Program-made: the position numbers and the translations under genes
Shown here: positions 18,794 through 26,983 of the stretch, piece after piece
How the letters are laid out: the number at the start of each line of letters is the position of its first letter
Position numbering within the stretch: position 1 is the first letter of the stretch
NCBI RefSeq assembly: GCF_001679785.1
Contig: NZ_CP016289.1
Coordinates: 372,001-436,000 of the forward strand
Direction of reading: 5' to 3'
Source: Rhizobium leguminosarum
GTDB taxonomy: Bacteria > Pseudomonadota > Alphaproteobacteria > Rhizobiales > Rhizobiaceae
Length of the DNA stretch: 64,000 bases
Notes under the pieces: model-generated
Seen by the model: the letters and a program-made list of their open reading frames with translations, nothing else
The model's database searches: none
Told to the model about the DNA's origin: nothing

Positions 18794-19185
18794 GACATAC
18801 CTCCGCCAGAACTGCGGCGACGTCGTCGAGAATCTGACGCCGCAACGCGGGTGATAACGTCGCCCACAGGTTCTTCGGTTCGATCATCATGACCTTCGAG
18901 AGTTTCCGCCACCGCGATAAGATCCCGAACTGCCTCAACGCTAAGTTTAATCTGATTCGTGGCTTCGACATATCCCTGTGTCGCTGACACGGGTATCAGC
19001 AAGGTCGATCCACCACGATGTTCAACCTCATACGAAGGCGCGAAGTTGCCGCCTCTACGTCCCACCTCACGGATTACATTAAAGGAGCGTCCAAATAACG
19101 GATGGCTCGGATCCAGCACCTCGATCTTGTCCGGTGATGATTCGTCAGACTCACAAGCAGGGATATTTCTGTAGGCCGTCGCTTG
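18790..19185 (-). CDS. Recombinase accessory protein, 5' end replaced
   Basis: About 130 residues, resembling small DUF5372-like proteins encoded just before serine recombinases (VLDPSHPLFGRSFNVIREVG, then SYEVEHRGGSTLLIPVS). The stop overlaps the recombinase start, indicating coupled translation. Its N terminus is fused in frame to an IS6 transposase fragment, so the frame now starts at 19449 and any native start is lost or internal. Confidence 0.5.
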   Translation of the reverse strand, partial: QATAYRNIPACESDESSPDKIEVLDPSHPLFGRSFNVIREVGRRGGNFAPSYEVEHRGGSTLLIPVSATQGYVEATNQIKLSVEAVRDLIAVAETLEGHDDRTEEPVGDVITRVAASDSRRRRRSSGGGMS

Positions 19186-19449
19186 ACCGTTGATGCGCAC
19201 CACGACTTCATCGAGGTGCCAGACATCGCCTTTCGTCGGCGCCTTGCGGCGTATGCGGCGCGCATAATCAAGGCCATGTTTTCGGCACCATCGGCGGATG
19301 GTCTCGCAGGAAACGACGATCCCGAAATCGAGCAGCATTTCCTCGACATCGCGCAGGCTCAGATTAAAGCGAAAGTAGAGCCAGACAGCACGGGCTACGA
19401 TTTCGATCGGATAGCGGTGGTTCTTGTAGGTCGGTGCACTCACGGTCAT
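19186..19449 (-). pseudogene. IS6 transposase N-terminal fragment
   Basis: 88 residues: HRYPIEIVARAVWLYFRFNL to DEVVVRINGQ, the N-terminal third of an IS6 transposase. It is cut at the first DDE strand and joined in frame to the recombinase accessory gene. Confidence 0.7.
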
Positions 19450-19515
19450 GGGCGCGCTGCTACCTCAATTTCCTTACCGCAATCAATGTGACAGTACCCG
19501 CAACACTACCAGCTC

Positions 19516-19740
19516 AATGTCGAACGCTTCGACGCTTCGAAAAACATGGCCCGATTTTACGCCATGTCAATCGAGCCGACGTTGTTTGGGGAGGCCTGCT
19601 TGACGCGGCGCTGGGGGCGCATCGGCTCTGGTGGCAAGAGGGAAGTCCACCATTTCCATCGGGAGGAAGGGGCGGTCGCACGGATACAAACCGAAACCCC
19701 AGTGCGGCCAGAAAACGATGGCCTGATTGGCGACCGGATC
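19516..19740 (+). pseudogene. WGR-domain protein fragment
   Basis: MARFYAMSIEPTLFGEACLT followed by RRWGRIGSGGKREVHHF is a WGR domain of the kind found in small plasmid proteins. The expected C-terminal basic segment appears only in another frame (about 19690-19730), suggesting a frameshift, and the residues before the Met at 19546 look degenerate. Probably non-functional. Confidence 0.5.
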
Positions 19741-20098
19741 AGGCGGCCGCCTTCACATCGAACTCGAAATGAAGCTGGTCATAGGGGAATTCGACGCCGG
19801 CGTCAGTCCGGTCCAGGACACCCGCGTTGACAAGCGTCGTCACGTCCTTATGGACGGCCTGCACGTCCCGGCCGACACGTCGGGCGACTTCCCGTATCGC
19901 CAGCGGCCCCTGCCCTGCCATCGCCTTCACGATCGCAAGCCGCGGCGGCGCAAGAACCCTGTGCATGTCGTCGTAGCTTGGAAAATTCACCGACGGCGTA
20001 GCGGGAACGACGACGCCTTCCAATGCCTTCTGCCCCGCATTCACGAAGCGGGCCTTGGCATCGGCAATCGAGCTTAGTCTGATGACGAGCGTCCTCAT
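19739..20098 (-). CDS. TumA-type antitoxin, HVO_A0114-like DNA-binding protein
   Basis: 119 residues with a winged-helix region (PPRLAIVKAMAGQGPLAIRE, then VARRVGRDVQAVHKDVTTLV). The family is the antitoxin/regulator partner of TumE toxins. The start overlaps the toxin stop by 4 bp; order is toxin then antitoxin. It probably represses the operon and neutralises the toxin, contributing to plasmid maintenance. Confidence 0.7.
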   Translation of the reverse strand: MRTLVIRLSSIADAKARFVNAGQKALEGVVVPATPSVNFPSYDDMHRVLAPPRLAIVKAMAGQGPLAIREVARRVGRDVQAVHKDVTTLVNAGVLDRTDAGVEFPYDQLHFEFDVKAAA

Positions 20099-20400
20099 GC
20101 GAGTATCCTTTCCATGTCCGCCTGAAACGCATCGAACAATGCTTCCAGCGTTGTGAATTCTATCGGTTCCTCGATATCACCGAGATGGCGATGATCGCCC
20201 TTGCCGCGCTCATTGTCATAACGCATGACGCACTCGCCGTTGACGATCAGCGCCAGACGATATTTGAAATGGTGGTTGCTGCCGGGCACGGGTATCGGCA
20301 CATGCCACAGAACCGTTTCGAAAAATGCCGTATCGCTGACGGCGGTTCTGGATTTTTCGATCAGCACGGCTTCCATGTTGTTTTTAATAACATCACCCAT
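20095..20400 (-). CDS. TumE-type toxin (DUF6516-like)
   Basis: 101 residues. HHFKYRLALIVNGECVMRYD followed by NERGKGDHRHLGDIEEP is the conserved core of TumE-type toxins. The start at 20400 (MGDVIKNNMEAV) is preferred; an internal Met at residue 9 is possible. It is coupled to the antitoxin gene. Confidence 0.7.
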   Translation of the reverse strand: MGDVIKNNMEAVLIEKSRTAVSDTAFFETVLWHVPIPVPGSNHHFKYRLALIVNGECVMRYDNERGKGDHRHLGDIEEPIEFTTLEALFDAFQADMERILA

Positions 20401-20579
20401 CGTTGTTGTCAAGAACAACAGCGATGGGCTGTCTTGCGCAGCAAAGCCGGCGCCGGGGTTCGACGCCCCGATGCAGGCTCCAGGAGCGCATGTTTCGGCC
20501 AAAACCGTTCCTCTCGAGAAGGGCCGGTTCCGGCCCTCCTCTCCTGATCCTCGATCATCCCCGTCAATTCCCCGCGTCA

Positions 20580-20785
20580 TCACCGGGAAGGTCGCCGTTG
20601 GTTGATCGCGGCGGCGAGCTTGTCGATACCCTGCGCATCGAGGGCGGCGAATTCGCCAACCCGCATGACAGATATTCCAACTCGTCCGGGCGGGTTTCCG
20701 CATCGCGCCAGAAGATCAACGCGGCGGTAATGGTGGCCCGGTCCACGGGGTCAAGATCGATGCGCACGTTTCGCAATGTCGGCAT
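20580..20785 (-). pseudogene. Small plasmid protein, frameshifted
   Basis: It starts MPTLRNVRIDLDPVDRATIT after a good GGAGG site, but the natural-looking ending (ALDAQGIDKLAAAINQRRPS and stop) is in another frame, so a frameshift lies near 20660. Family unknown. Confidence 0.45.
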
Positions 20786-20796
20786 GGGCGATCCTC

Positions 20797-21145
20797 CTAT
20801 GAGCGCTTCGAAAAGAGCGGCATGATGCGCTTGCGCGTGAGGCGATCGCGGGTGGTCGTGAACATCGTGCCATCCCATTCCCGCCATGTTTCGCAGCCGT
20901 TGATGGTGGTGCGTCCTCGGCGTTTGCGGATCGGCGGCAGGACGCTGCGCCTGCTGCTCAGGCGTCAGGTCTTGAAACCGCTCGATCTCGTAGTCGGGCA
21001 TCCAGCCGTCTTGCAAACGGTGCGGCGCGTTCCGATAGCGATGCTCGATCGCGGGACCGCCGAATAGGTCGGGCTGTATCCCGGCAAGCGGTCGCTGATG
21101 TTGCGCCTTCCGATAGTCGGCACGCCATTGACCGTCCGCGCTCAA
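20797..21145 (-). pseudogene. Hypothetical plasmid protein, frameshifted
   Basis: The N-terminal part (LAGIQPDLFGG, YEIERFQDLTPEQQA) and the C-terminal part (GRTTINGCETWREWDGTMFT...MPLFSKRS) look like one protein split by a frameshift near 20945. No function recognised. Confidence 0.45.
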
Positions 21146-21207
21146 GGCGGGGCGGTCAGGTTCGTTTTTCGGTTCCGTGCCGCCGATGGGAGTCCTCTAC
21201 GCTCTTA

Positions 21208-21420
21208 TCACCCATGATGAATGCCCTGCAGATCGAGGGATAGCTGCGCCGCGCCGGCCGCAAGGGCGGCGTGCTCGCGGTCGATATGAAGCTCGGCGGC
21301 GCGATGACCGGACGGACGCTTGCACCATGTTCCCGCCTTCACATGGCATATGGGGCAAGGGACGCGGGTGTAGGGATGGTCGGGCCACCCCTCCCCGCAA
21401 CGGGAGCAACGAAACCGCAT
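21208..21420 (-). CDS. Small zinc-finger-like protein
   Basis: 70 residues: MRFRCSRCGEGWPDHPYTRV then PCPICHVKAGTWCKRPSGH. The Cys pairs CSRC and CPIC with later Cys/His suggest a zinc-binding domain. Found as a small plasmid-type ORF; its role is unknown. Confidence 0.6.
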   Translation of the reverse strand: MRFRCSRCGEGWPDHPYTRVPCPICHVKAGTWCKRPSGHRAAELHIDREHAALAAGAAQLSLDLQGIHHG

Positions 21421-21422
21421 GG

Positions 21423-21791
21423 TCAGAACGCGAAAGCAGCTTGGCCGCTCGCCTCCATGTAGGTCATGCTCTCGCCTGCCGCATACCGCTCGCGGCCAAG
21501 CTCGGACCATTGCAGAAAGCCGGACCGGTCATAGCGAAACCAGCCGTCCTCGATCCCGAAAATCATCCCCCACGCCGCATCCTCGGCGCACAGTCGGCCG
21601 GTATTGATCGGCCAATGCTCGCTGCCCTTCTCCTGTCGGCAAACGATGGGCGCGCTGAAGGCGCGAATGATCGCGCCGCGCTCGTCGGGCTCGCCCGCCC
21701 CGACGTGCCGCATGATCTCGCGGGCTTCCGCCGTGGTGATATAGCCGGAAGCCCTTTTGTCCTCATGATGCGAATAGCGGCATCCGAGCAA
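21423..21791 (-). CDS. Hypothetical protein
   Basis: 122 residues from a TTG at 21791; the first in-frame ATG is at about 21713 (MRHVGAGEPDERG). Contains IEDGWFRYDRSGFLQWSELG. It ends 2 bp before the zinc-finger gene, probably one operon. No family recognised. Confidence 0.5.
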   Translation of the reverse strand: MLGCRYSHHEDKRASGYITTAEAREIMRHVGAGEPDERGAIIRAFSAPIVCRQEKGSEHWPINTGRLCAEDAAWGMIFGIEDGWFRYDRSGFLQWSELGRERYAAGESMTYMEASGQAAFAF

Positions 21792-22039
21792 ATTCTTTTG
21801 TTTCGATCAATTCACAAAGTGAGCAAATTTACTCATTTACTAGATCCTAAAATACTCATAATTAGATTTTGCGGCGCATAGTACCACTCAAACGCACTCA
21901 CGTTTGGGGCGGCGTTGCAGCCAATATCCGGTGCTTGATAGCAACTTCATGAAGAAAACGTCTAAATATTGATTTTAGATACTTCTAACTTTGAAGTACG
22001 CGTCGAGCCGCAAGCGCACCTAATAGAGGAGTTCTTCTC
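21792..22039. other. A+T-rich promoter region of the peptide cluster
   Basis: No gene. This marks the change from G+C-rich surroundings to the A+T-richer cluster. It ends with GAGGAG 9 bp before the first cluster ATG. No clear -35/-10 pair could be chosen. Confidence 0.4.
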
Positions 22040-22579
22040 ATGGCTTTCAGCGTGCAGCAACATTATGGTCCTGATGCTTTTATAGGACTTGAACCGCTTC
22101 ACAAAGACCTTTGTGGTGCGTGGAAATTTGAAGGCAAGATCTGGCCCTATTACCCAGAAGATACTGCCAATGACCCCACTACCCAGCTGGATACCACTGG
22201 TACGGCCGAAATAAGCCTAACGGCCGATGGGCGATATTTTCACTTGAACTGGTCCGGTGAAAGCTCCAACGACAGATGGGCCGGAGGCTGCATCATTGGT
22301 TATGCCGCTGGCTTGGCGGACGCAAACGGCAAAAGAACAATGAATGAAAGCTTTTACAACAGCTACGGCAGCTTTGGCTCGTCCAAAGCATCCTATAAGA
22401 ACGGTGACAATCGCCTTGAAATGGCTGGCGAGGTAGAATGCTATGACCGCAATAGCAAGGAAAAATATCGCCATATTCTAAACATCAAGGGCAAAAACCG
22501 CTTCGAAATGGAAGTACATCTGACGGCGCACGGCGGGAAAGAGTCCAAAGTCCGTCATCTGATCTTTTCCCGCGTATAG
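22040..22579 (+). CDS. Lipocalin/DUF1579-like protein heading the azole-peptide cluster
   Basis: 179 residues, mainly beta: LCGAWKFEGKIWPYYPEDT, GTAEISLTADGRYFHLNWSG, then repeated short strands to HLIFSRV. The layout recalls DUF1579/lipocalin-like barrels. No signal peptide or membrane segment. A GAGGAG site precedes the ATG. It ends 30 bp before the precursor gene and shares its strand and low G+C, so it is probably part of the operon. It could bind the product (immunity or carrier) or act as a scaffold; nothing in the sequence decides. I do not recognise it from other characterised azole-peptide clusters. Confidence 0.6.
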   Translation: MAFSVQQHYGPDAFIGLEPLHKDLCGAWKFEGKIWPYYPEDTANDPTTQLDTTGTAEISLTADGRYFHLNWSGESSNDRWAGGCIIGYAAGLADANGKRTMNESFYNSYGSFGSSKASYKNGDNRLEMAGEVECYDRNSKEKYRHILNIKGKNRFEMEVHLTAHGGKESKVRHLIFSRV

Positions 22580-22609
22580 CGAACCGCAAAATTCATCGGA
22601 GTGAACGAA

Positions 22610-22795
22610 ATGAACAACGTAGTTTCGGATACGCTGACAGTCGCGCCCACAACCGGAAAAAACGAAACTATTTTGGCGAAGACAGACAAACCTCTGTTTG
22701 ATATCGAAGTGATTGAGTACGACGAATGTCAGATTGATGCAAACAGTGATGTTGTATTTTACCGCACGACCTGCACCACTTGCTCGACCTCCTAA
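22610..22795 (+). CDS. Azole-modified peptide precursor, core RTTCTTCSTS
   Basis: 61 residues from the ATG at 22610, chosen because GGAG lies 8 bp upstream (the GTG at 22601 overlaps that site). The leader is acidic and includes PLFDIEVIEYDE, a plausible recognition segment. The last ten residues are RTTCTTCSTS: one Arg and then nine consecutive Thr/Cys/Ser, every one a possible substrate for YcaO heterocyclisation. Tyr-51/Arg-52 is the likely leader/core boundary, by analogy with plantazolicin, whose core also starts with Arg followed by Cys/Thr. It sits directly before the E1-like and YcaO genes and is followed by a strong hairpin. Assignment as precursor is inference from size, composition and position, and I am fairly confident in it. 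Confidence 0.85.
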   Translation: MNNVVSDTLTVAPTTGKNETILAKTDKPLFDIEVIEYDECQIDANSDVVFYRTTCTTCSTS

Positions 22796-22809
22796 CGACT
22801 ATTAGGTTT

Positions 22810-22844
22810 GGCCATGGCAAATATTTATAGAGGTTGCCATGACC
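22810..22844 (+). promoter_or_regulatory. Hairpin behind the precursor gene
   Basis: GGCCATGGCAA (22810-22820) can pair with TTGCCATGACC (22834-22844), with one mismatch and a 13-base loop, starting 14 bases after the precursor stop. No T run follows. It is a candidate partial terminator or mRNA-stabilising stem that would give more precursor than enzyme message. Confidence 0.5.
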
Positions 22845-22987
22845 TGAGCGTTGCGGGCTTTTGAGATCTTCCGATTTTTCATCATCTTCCTAGTACAACG
22901 GGATGCGCGATCCAGTCGGAAATGCGTGGTCTCGATCGGATACTTCTTTGTAGGTCAATAGTTACAATGATGGCAGGTTAACCGTTA

Positions 22988-24052
22988 ATGACTTTGCTCC
23001 GACTTTCACCTCGAAATTGGACCATACCGATTGATGATGGCTTTCTCATAGGTCATAGGGCGACCATTTTGCGAAAAGTCAGAGGTGGTCGCGAATTAGC
23101 TATCTTATTAGATGAACTTAAAAAGCATCTTGATGATGGGCCACAGACGGAAGAAAAGCTGAAAACTGATTTGCAGGCGTCTTATCCACCGGCCTATGTT
23201 GAAGAAGCTCTTCATCACTTTTTGAATCTTGGCGTCGTTGTTTATACCGACGAAAACGCCGTTTCAGACACGCTGTCAAAGCGGGATGAGCGAGTATCCT
23301 CACCCACAAGACAATACTTGTTCAACGTTTTTGACGAAACAGAACAGGCCTTTGAAAAGCTCAAAGCCTGCGATGTGGCGTTGGTTGGTCAAGGCAGACT
23401 TGCAGAAAAGGTTCTGTCCGGTCTGATTGACTTATCCCTCCGATCGATAAGTTGGGCCGTCAACAAGGAAGCCACTTCTTCCGGAGAGAACCGTCCTGAT
23501 TTCGCGGGATTCGAATACTCTCCGTATAGCGATGACGAGGATTTGAAGCGGAGGCTGGGAACCGCGGATTTTGTCATCGCTGTCGCTGACGATCCAATTG
23601 AGCGGCTACGTCTCTTTCCCAAAGTAAACGCGATCAGTTTGTCAGGTGGTCAACAGCCGTGGCTGTGCGGCTACATGGACGGGCATCAGGCTTTCATCGG
23701 CCCCTTATTTGTGCCGGGTGAAACTGGATGCTATCGCTGTTTGGAATTGCGAGAAGAACAACATCTACCTTATCCTGAAGAGTTCGCCTCGTTCAAACAA
23801 TCTTTGGCACACAACAAGATTGTTTGCGCACCGGATGCCCCATCGTCGACTTTGCAGGTCGCCAGTGGGTTCATCACAGCAGAAGCGCAAAAAGCCATCG
23901 CCCGGGTCGGGCATCCCGCTACATTCCAAACCTTGGTCGTCATTGATCTCAACTATCTCGAAACTGAACGTCACAGGCTATTGCGCGTGCCCTTTTGCGA
24001 TACTTGCGGCACCCACCTTAACCAACCTTTCTGCAAAACCTGGGATATGTGA
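22988..24052 (+). CDS. E1-like/RRE partner protein (azole-peptide C protein)
   Basis: 354 residues. Residues 1-90 look like a PqqD-like winged helix (RRE) that binds the leader: DGFLIGHRATILRKVRGG, then a helical segment ending FLNLGVVVY. Residues 120-340 resemble ThiF/E1 proteins with a weak nucleotide loop (VALVGQGRLAEKVLSGL) and a zinc site made of CYRC (about 246) and CDTC (about 339). Azoline-forming YcaO enzymes need such a partner to bring in the precursor. It starts 192 bp after the precursor stop; the next gene follows after 9 bp. Called the C protein, or TOMM leader-binding protein, in this pathway class. Confidence 0.82.
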   Translation: MTLLRLSPRNWTIPIDDGFLIGHRATILRKVRGGRELAILLDELKKHLDDGPQTEEKLKTDLQASYPPAYVEEALHHFLNLGVVVYTDENAVSDTLSKRDERVSSPTRQYLFNVFDETEQAFEKLKACDVALVGQGRLAEKVLSGLIDLSLRSISWAVNKEATSSGENRPDFAGFEYSPYSDDEDLKRRLGTADFVIAVADDPIERLRLFPKVNAISLSGGQQPWLCGYMDGHQAFIGPLFVPGETGCYRCLELREEQHLPYPEEFASFKQSLAHNKIVCAPDAPSSTLQVASGFITAEAQKAIARVGHPATFQTLVVIDLNYLETERHRLLRVPFCDTCGTHLNQPFCKTWDM

Positions 24053-24061
24053 TCAGCAACG

Positions 24062-25360
24062 ATGGCACAACCGCTACAGGACATCCCCTTAAGCTACAGC
24101 TGCCTTCATCTGGCTTTACATAAGTCGCACCGTTTTGGCCCCCTCACCCGCTATAGTTTTCATCGGGTGCCCGGTAATTATGGGATGCTTCATGCGGTTA
24201 CTGCTAGCGTAAGGGACATATCTCAGCAAAAGGAGATTGTTGCTGCCGGGGGCGGCTTAACCAAAAACCGAGCCTTTTTTGCTGCGATTGGAGAGGCGCT
24301 TGAGCGTCTCTCGTTGCGACAGCATCAGTATCTCGGACTTACAGCCGGACGATATACAGGAAAGGATGGTGAACTCGATCCCAATTTGCTTTTACAAGGG
24401 ATTGATCAATTAACCTTCCCTCTTGTTCGTTGGCATGAGGAAATGGAAATACTATGGCACCACGGGTCCGAGCTCGCATCCGGCAAACTCTGCCTCATAC
24501 CAGCGTTTAGCTTATTCCCAAATGCCGCGGCTCATACCCCCGACGGGAAATTGCTCTACGCCAACACCTCTACAGGAACTGCAACCTCCCGCGAGAGAAA
24601 TGCAGCGATCCTGTCAGGCATTTACGAAGTCATTGAGCGAGACGCATTTGTAGTTCATTGGGAAAACCGGTGGGCAGGTATCAAGAAGCCCCTGGACAGC
24701 AAAAGTATAGCACTGCTGCGGCAAATTGAAAGCCGGGGCTTTGATGTTTCCATTGTCGCCCTGAGCACTGACACTGGCGTTCCGGTAGCCCTAGCTGCCA
24801 TTGCCGACAAAACCGGCTATCAGGCAGCAATTTCTTTTGGAGCTGCTGCACGTGCTACGTGGGAGGAGGCGAGTTTTCGCGCCCTTGAAGAGGCTTTGTT
24901 GACTAGTTTCTGGATCAGCACACGTCTTTATGTGGACGGAACGAGCTATAAAGAAGCTCAAGATAGAATGACATTACTACCAGAGCCGTCCGATCACGCT
25001 TATCTTTATGGCTTCCCTCAAGCAACGGAAAAATGTCGCTTCCTTTTTGAAGCACCAAAAGAAGATGATGTCCGTTTTGCCAATCCTCCGGACAAATCGG
25101 TCAGCAACGCTGAGCTTGAATGGGCGCTGGAACGGCTTGGATCAGTCAGGGCAATCTGTATCTACGCGGATATTACCCATCCTTCAGCTGCGGCATTGGG
25201 CCTCTATGTAATCCGCGTCGTTATTCCGGGCTTTCTACCGCTAACGCGGGGGAATGTCCGCTCGATCTTGAATCCACGCCTGGTTACAATCGCAGATGCC
25301 CTTGGTCGTGCCCACGGAAAGGATTTCGGATTTAATCCTGATCCACACCCCTTCCCGTGA
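24062..25360 (+). CDS. YcaO cyclodehydratase homologue 1
   Basis: 432 residues. ATP-site signatures: FFAAIGEALERLSLR (about 80), AAILSGIYEVIERDAFVVHW (about 190) and TWEEASFRALEEALLTSF (about 268). The C terminus PDPHPFP fits the Pro-rich tail that reaches the active site in azoline-forming YcaO (D) proteins. It would use ATP to activate backbone amides of the core so that Cys, Ser or Thr side chains cyclise. It is the first of three YcaO genes here and the only one directly after the E1-like gene, so it is the best candidate for the main cyclodehydratase. Confidence 0.88.
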   Translation: MAQPLQDIPLSYSCLHLALHKSHRFGPLTRYSFHRVPGNYGMLHAVTASVRDISQQKEIVAAGGGLTKNRAFFAAIGEALERLSLRQHQYLGLTAGRYTGKDGELDPNLLLQGIDQLTFPLVRWHEEMEILWHHGSELASGKLCLIPAFSLFPNAAAHTPDGKLLYANTSTGTATSRERNAAILSGIYEVIERDAFVVHWENRWAGIKKPLDSKSIALLRQIESRGFDVSIVALSTDTGVPVALAAIADKTGYQAAISFGAAARATWEEASFRALEEALLTSFWISTRLYVDGTSYKEAQDRMTLLPEPSDHAYLYGFPQATEKCRFLFEAPKEDDVRFANPPDKSVSNAELEWALERLGSVRAICIYADITHPSAAALGLYVIRVVIPGFLPLTRGNVRSILNPRLVTIADALGRAHGKDFGFNPDPHPFP

Positions 25361-25391
25361 TCAAGATTACCGTTATGCGGAGGATCGCTAC

Positions 25392-26150
25392 TTGCAAAAA
25401 GGTGTTAGTTACACGAACGAGACCAGAACATTCTCGCTAGTCAGGCAACAGGCCTGCCACTGGTATGAAGACCCGTTAGCTCACGCGCACACGATAGAGT
25501 ACGAGAAAAGCTATAGCTACCTGCCACGCTTGCTGTTTGAAGAGCTATCGTTGGCGCAGGTTAGCAAAAATGACCCCACCATCCTGGATGGAGCACCAGC
25601 TGAATGGCTAGGACGACAGTCACTCACCGAAAAAGCCGATAGACTAGATATTCCGGCACCGCTTTGGCGCCTAGATTTCCGCACTTTTCCACAGGCGGCC
25701 AGGAAATATGATCTGATCTTAGTGTATTCTGTGCTGCGCCTTATGCCTGATCCGCCAGCGTTTCTAACTTGGCTCAAACGCAATCTGACGCCAGAAGGCC
25801 GCTGTTGTTTCGTCGATTTCATCGGCAACATTGACGAGGAATTAACCCGGCATATTCTCGGCCGTATTCCCTCCAAGGTGCACCAACAATTCTTGTTAGA
25901 CCAACTTGCAGCCGCACCAAAGCCGGAACAAATCCAGCAATGGCTCTTCAATGCCAGGATCGATCACTACCGGCTCGCCATTGGGGGGCTTGGCGGCTAT
26001 GAAGAAAGAAGCGAGAAGGCTCTGACGCTTATCGCTCAAAATACCCATCTGGTTCCCCTTTTGATGCAACTATCCCGATCGGGGTATAAAAGCCGTCGAG
26101 CGGCGGAGATCGTCTTCCATTTAACATTTGCACATGGTGGGGATCACTAG
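25392..26150 (+). CDS. Methyltransferase-like protein
   Basis: 252 residues from a TTG with GGAGG 8 bp upstream; the ORF stays open back to 25296 but that would overlap the YcaO gene widely. The stretch YDLILVYSVLRLMPDPPAFL, followed by WLKRNLTPEGRCCFVDF, matches motifs II-III of class I SAM methyltransferases. The glycine-rich motif I is not recognisable (ILDGAPAEWLG in its place), so SAM binding is unproved. In plantazolicin a methyltransferase dimethylates the N-terminal Arg; an Arg-first core next to this gene makes a similar role attractive but untested. It lies between YcaO 1 and the dehydrogenase, 2 bp from the latter. Confidence 0.55.
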   Translation: MQKGVSYTNETRTFSLVRQQACHWYEDPLAHAHTIEYEKSYSYLPRLLFEELSLAQVSKNDPTILDGAPAEWLGRQSLTEKADRLDIPAPLWRLDFRTFPQAARKYDLILVYSVLRLMPDPPAFLTWLKRNLTPEGRCCFVDFIGNIDEELTRHILGRIPSKVHQQFLLDQLAAAPKPEQIQQWLFNARIDHYRLAIGGLGGYEERSEKALTLIAQNTHLVPLLMQLSRSGYKSRRAAEIVFHLTFAHGGDH

Positions 26151-26152
26151 AC

Positions 26153-26980
26153 ATGGCTAAGTCACCTCAGGGCGTTTCCCGATATTGGTTCGTCGAACCA
26201 AGTGATCTTGAGACCCGATTATCTCAGGACTACCATGAAGCAACCAAAACAAGCGAGTTTCTCTTTAGCTTTGGCGCGGAGGATCCGAAACGCTCGCCCG
26301 CGGTGATGGAAATAATCAATGCAGTTGCCGGTAAATCCAAAAGTTATGGTTACTTCCCGCGTATTAATCTCACGCCTGCCACCTGGGAGAATTTGGATAC
26401 GCCCATAGGAACATTGATTAAAAGCAGGCGCACAAACCGCAAGTTGCTTGAAAAGCCGATAACCCTGGAAGAACTGTCGACTTTGCTTGTCTATGGAGCA
26501 GGTATCAACGGCGCCATTGGTATTGGAGAAAATACAAGCAGGGATGGGCGTACATACCCATCCGGTGGGGGGCTCTATCCTCTGGAGATTTACCCAATCA
26601 TACTCAACGTCGAGGGCGTCGAGGAGGGAGTCTATCACTTTGATGTGCGAAACCAATGCATCAATTGCTTGGAGAGCGGGGATGTGCGCACCAAGGTAAA
26701 GGAGGCTTATCTGGGGGAAAAGATGCTGGAAAAAGCCGCCGTTTGCTTTTTCGTCACGGCTATCTTCAAGCGAACTTCCTTCAAATATGGTGAAAGAGCC
26801 TACCGCCTTGTAAATATCGAAGCCGGCCATCTGATCCACAACGTTATGTATGTGGGGCAGGCCCTAGGCTTATCGATCATCCCGATAAACGGTTTCTTCG
26901 ATCGTCGCCTGGAAAAGCTCATTAACGTTGATGGCATTGAAGAATCCATCCTCTACACAGCAATTGGAGGGTGTGTTTGA
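26153..26980 (+). CDS. SagB-type azoline dehydrogenase
   Basis: 275 residues of the nitroreductase fold, FMN-dependent. IKSRRTNRKLLEKPITLEEL opens the domain; TYPSGGGLYPLEIYPIILN and KYGERAYRLVNIEAGHLIHN are diagnostic of SagB/McbC dehydrogenases. It would oxidise azolines to azoles (thiazole, oxazole or methyloxazole). The N-terminal 75 residues resemble other SagB leaders. It is packed between the methyltransferase-like gene (2 bp) and the metallopeptidase (3 bp). Confidence 0.88.
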   Translation: MAKSPQGVSRYWFVEPSDLETRLSQDYHEATKTSEFLFSFGAEDPKRSPAVMEIINAVAGKSKSYGYFPRINLTPATWENLDTPIGTLIKSRRTNRKLLEKPITLEELSTLLVYGAGINGAIGIGENTSRDGRTYPSGGGLYPLEIYPIILNVEGVEEGVYHFDVRNQCINCLESGDVRTKVKEAYLGEKMLEKAAVCFFVTAIFKRTSFKYGERAYRLVNIEAGHLIHNVMYVGQALGLSIIPINGFFDRRLEKLINVDGIEESILYTAIGGCV

Positions 26981-26983
26981 TTT

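Noticed and set aside
21904..21919. A sigma-54-like sequence (TTGGGGCGGCGTTGCA) upstream of the peptide cluster.
   Set aside because: The spacing between the GG and GC elements is 9 instead of the required 10 bases, and no NifA-type TGT-N10-ACA site was seen upstream.
22610..22795. The peptide cluster as a trifolitoxin (tfx) locus, expected in rhizobia.
   Set aside because: The precursor ends RTTCTTCSTS, not the trifolitoxin core DIGGSRQGCVA, and the gene set (three YcaO, E1-like protein) differs.
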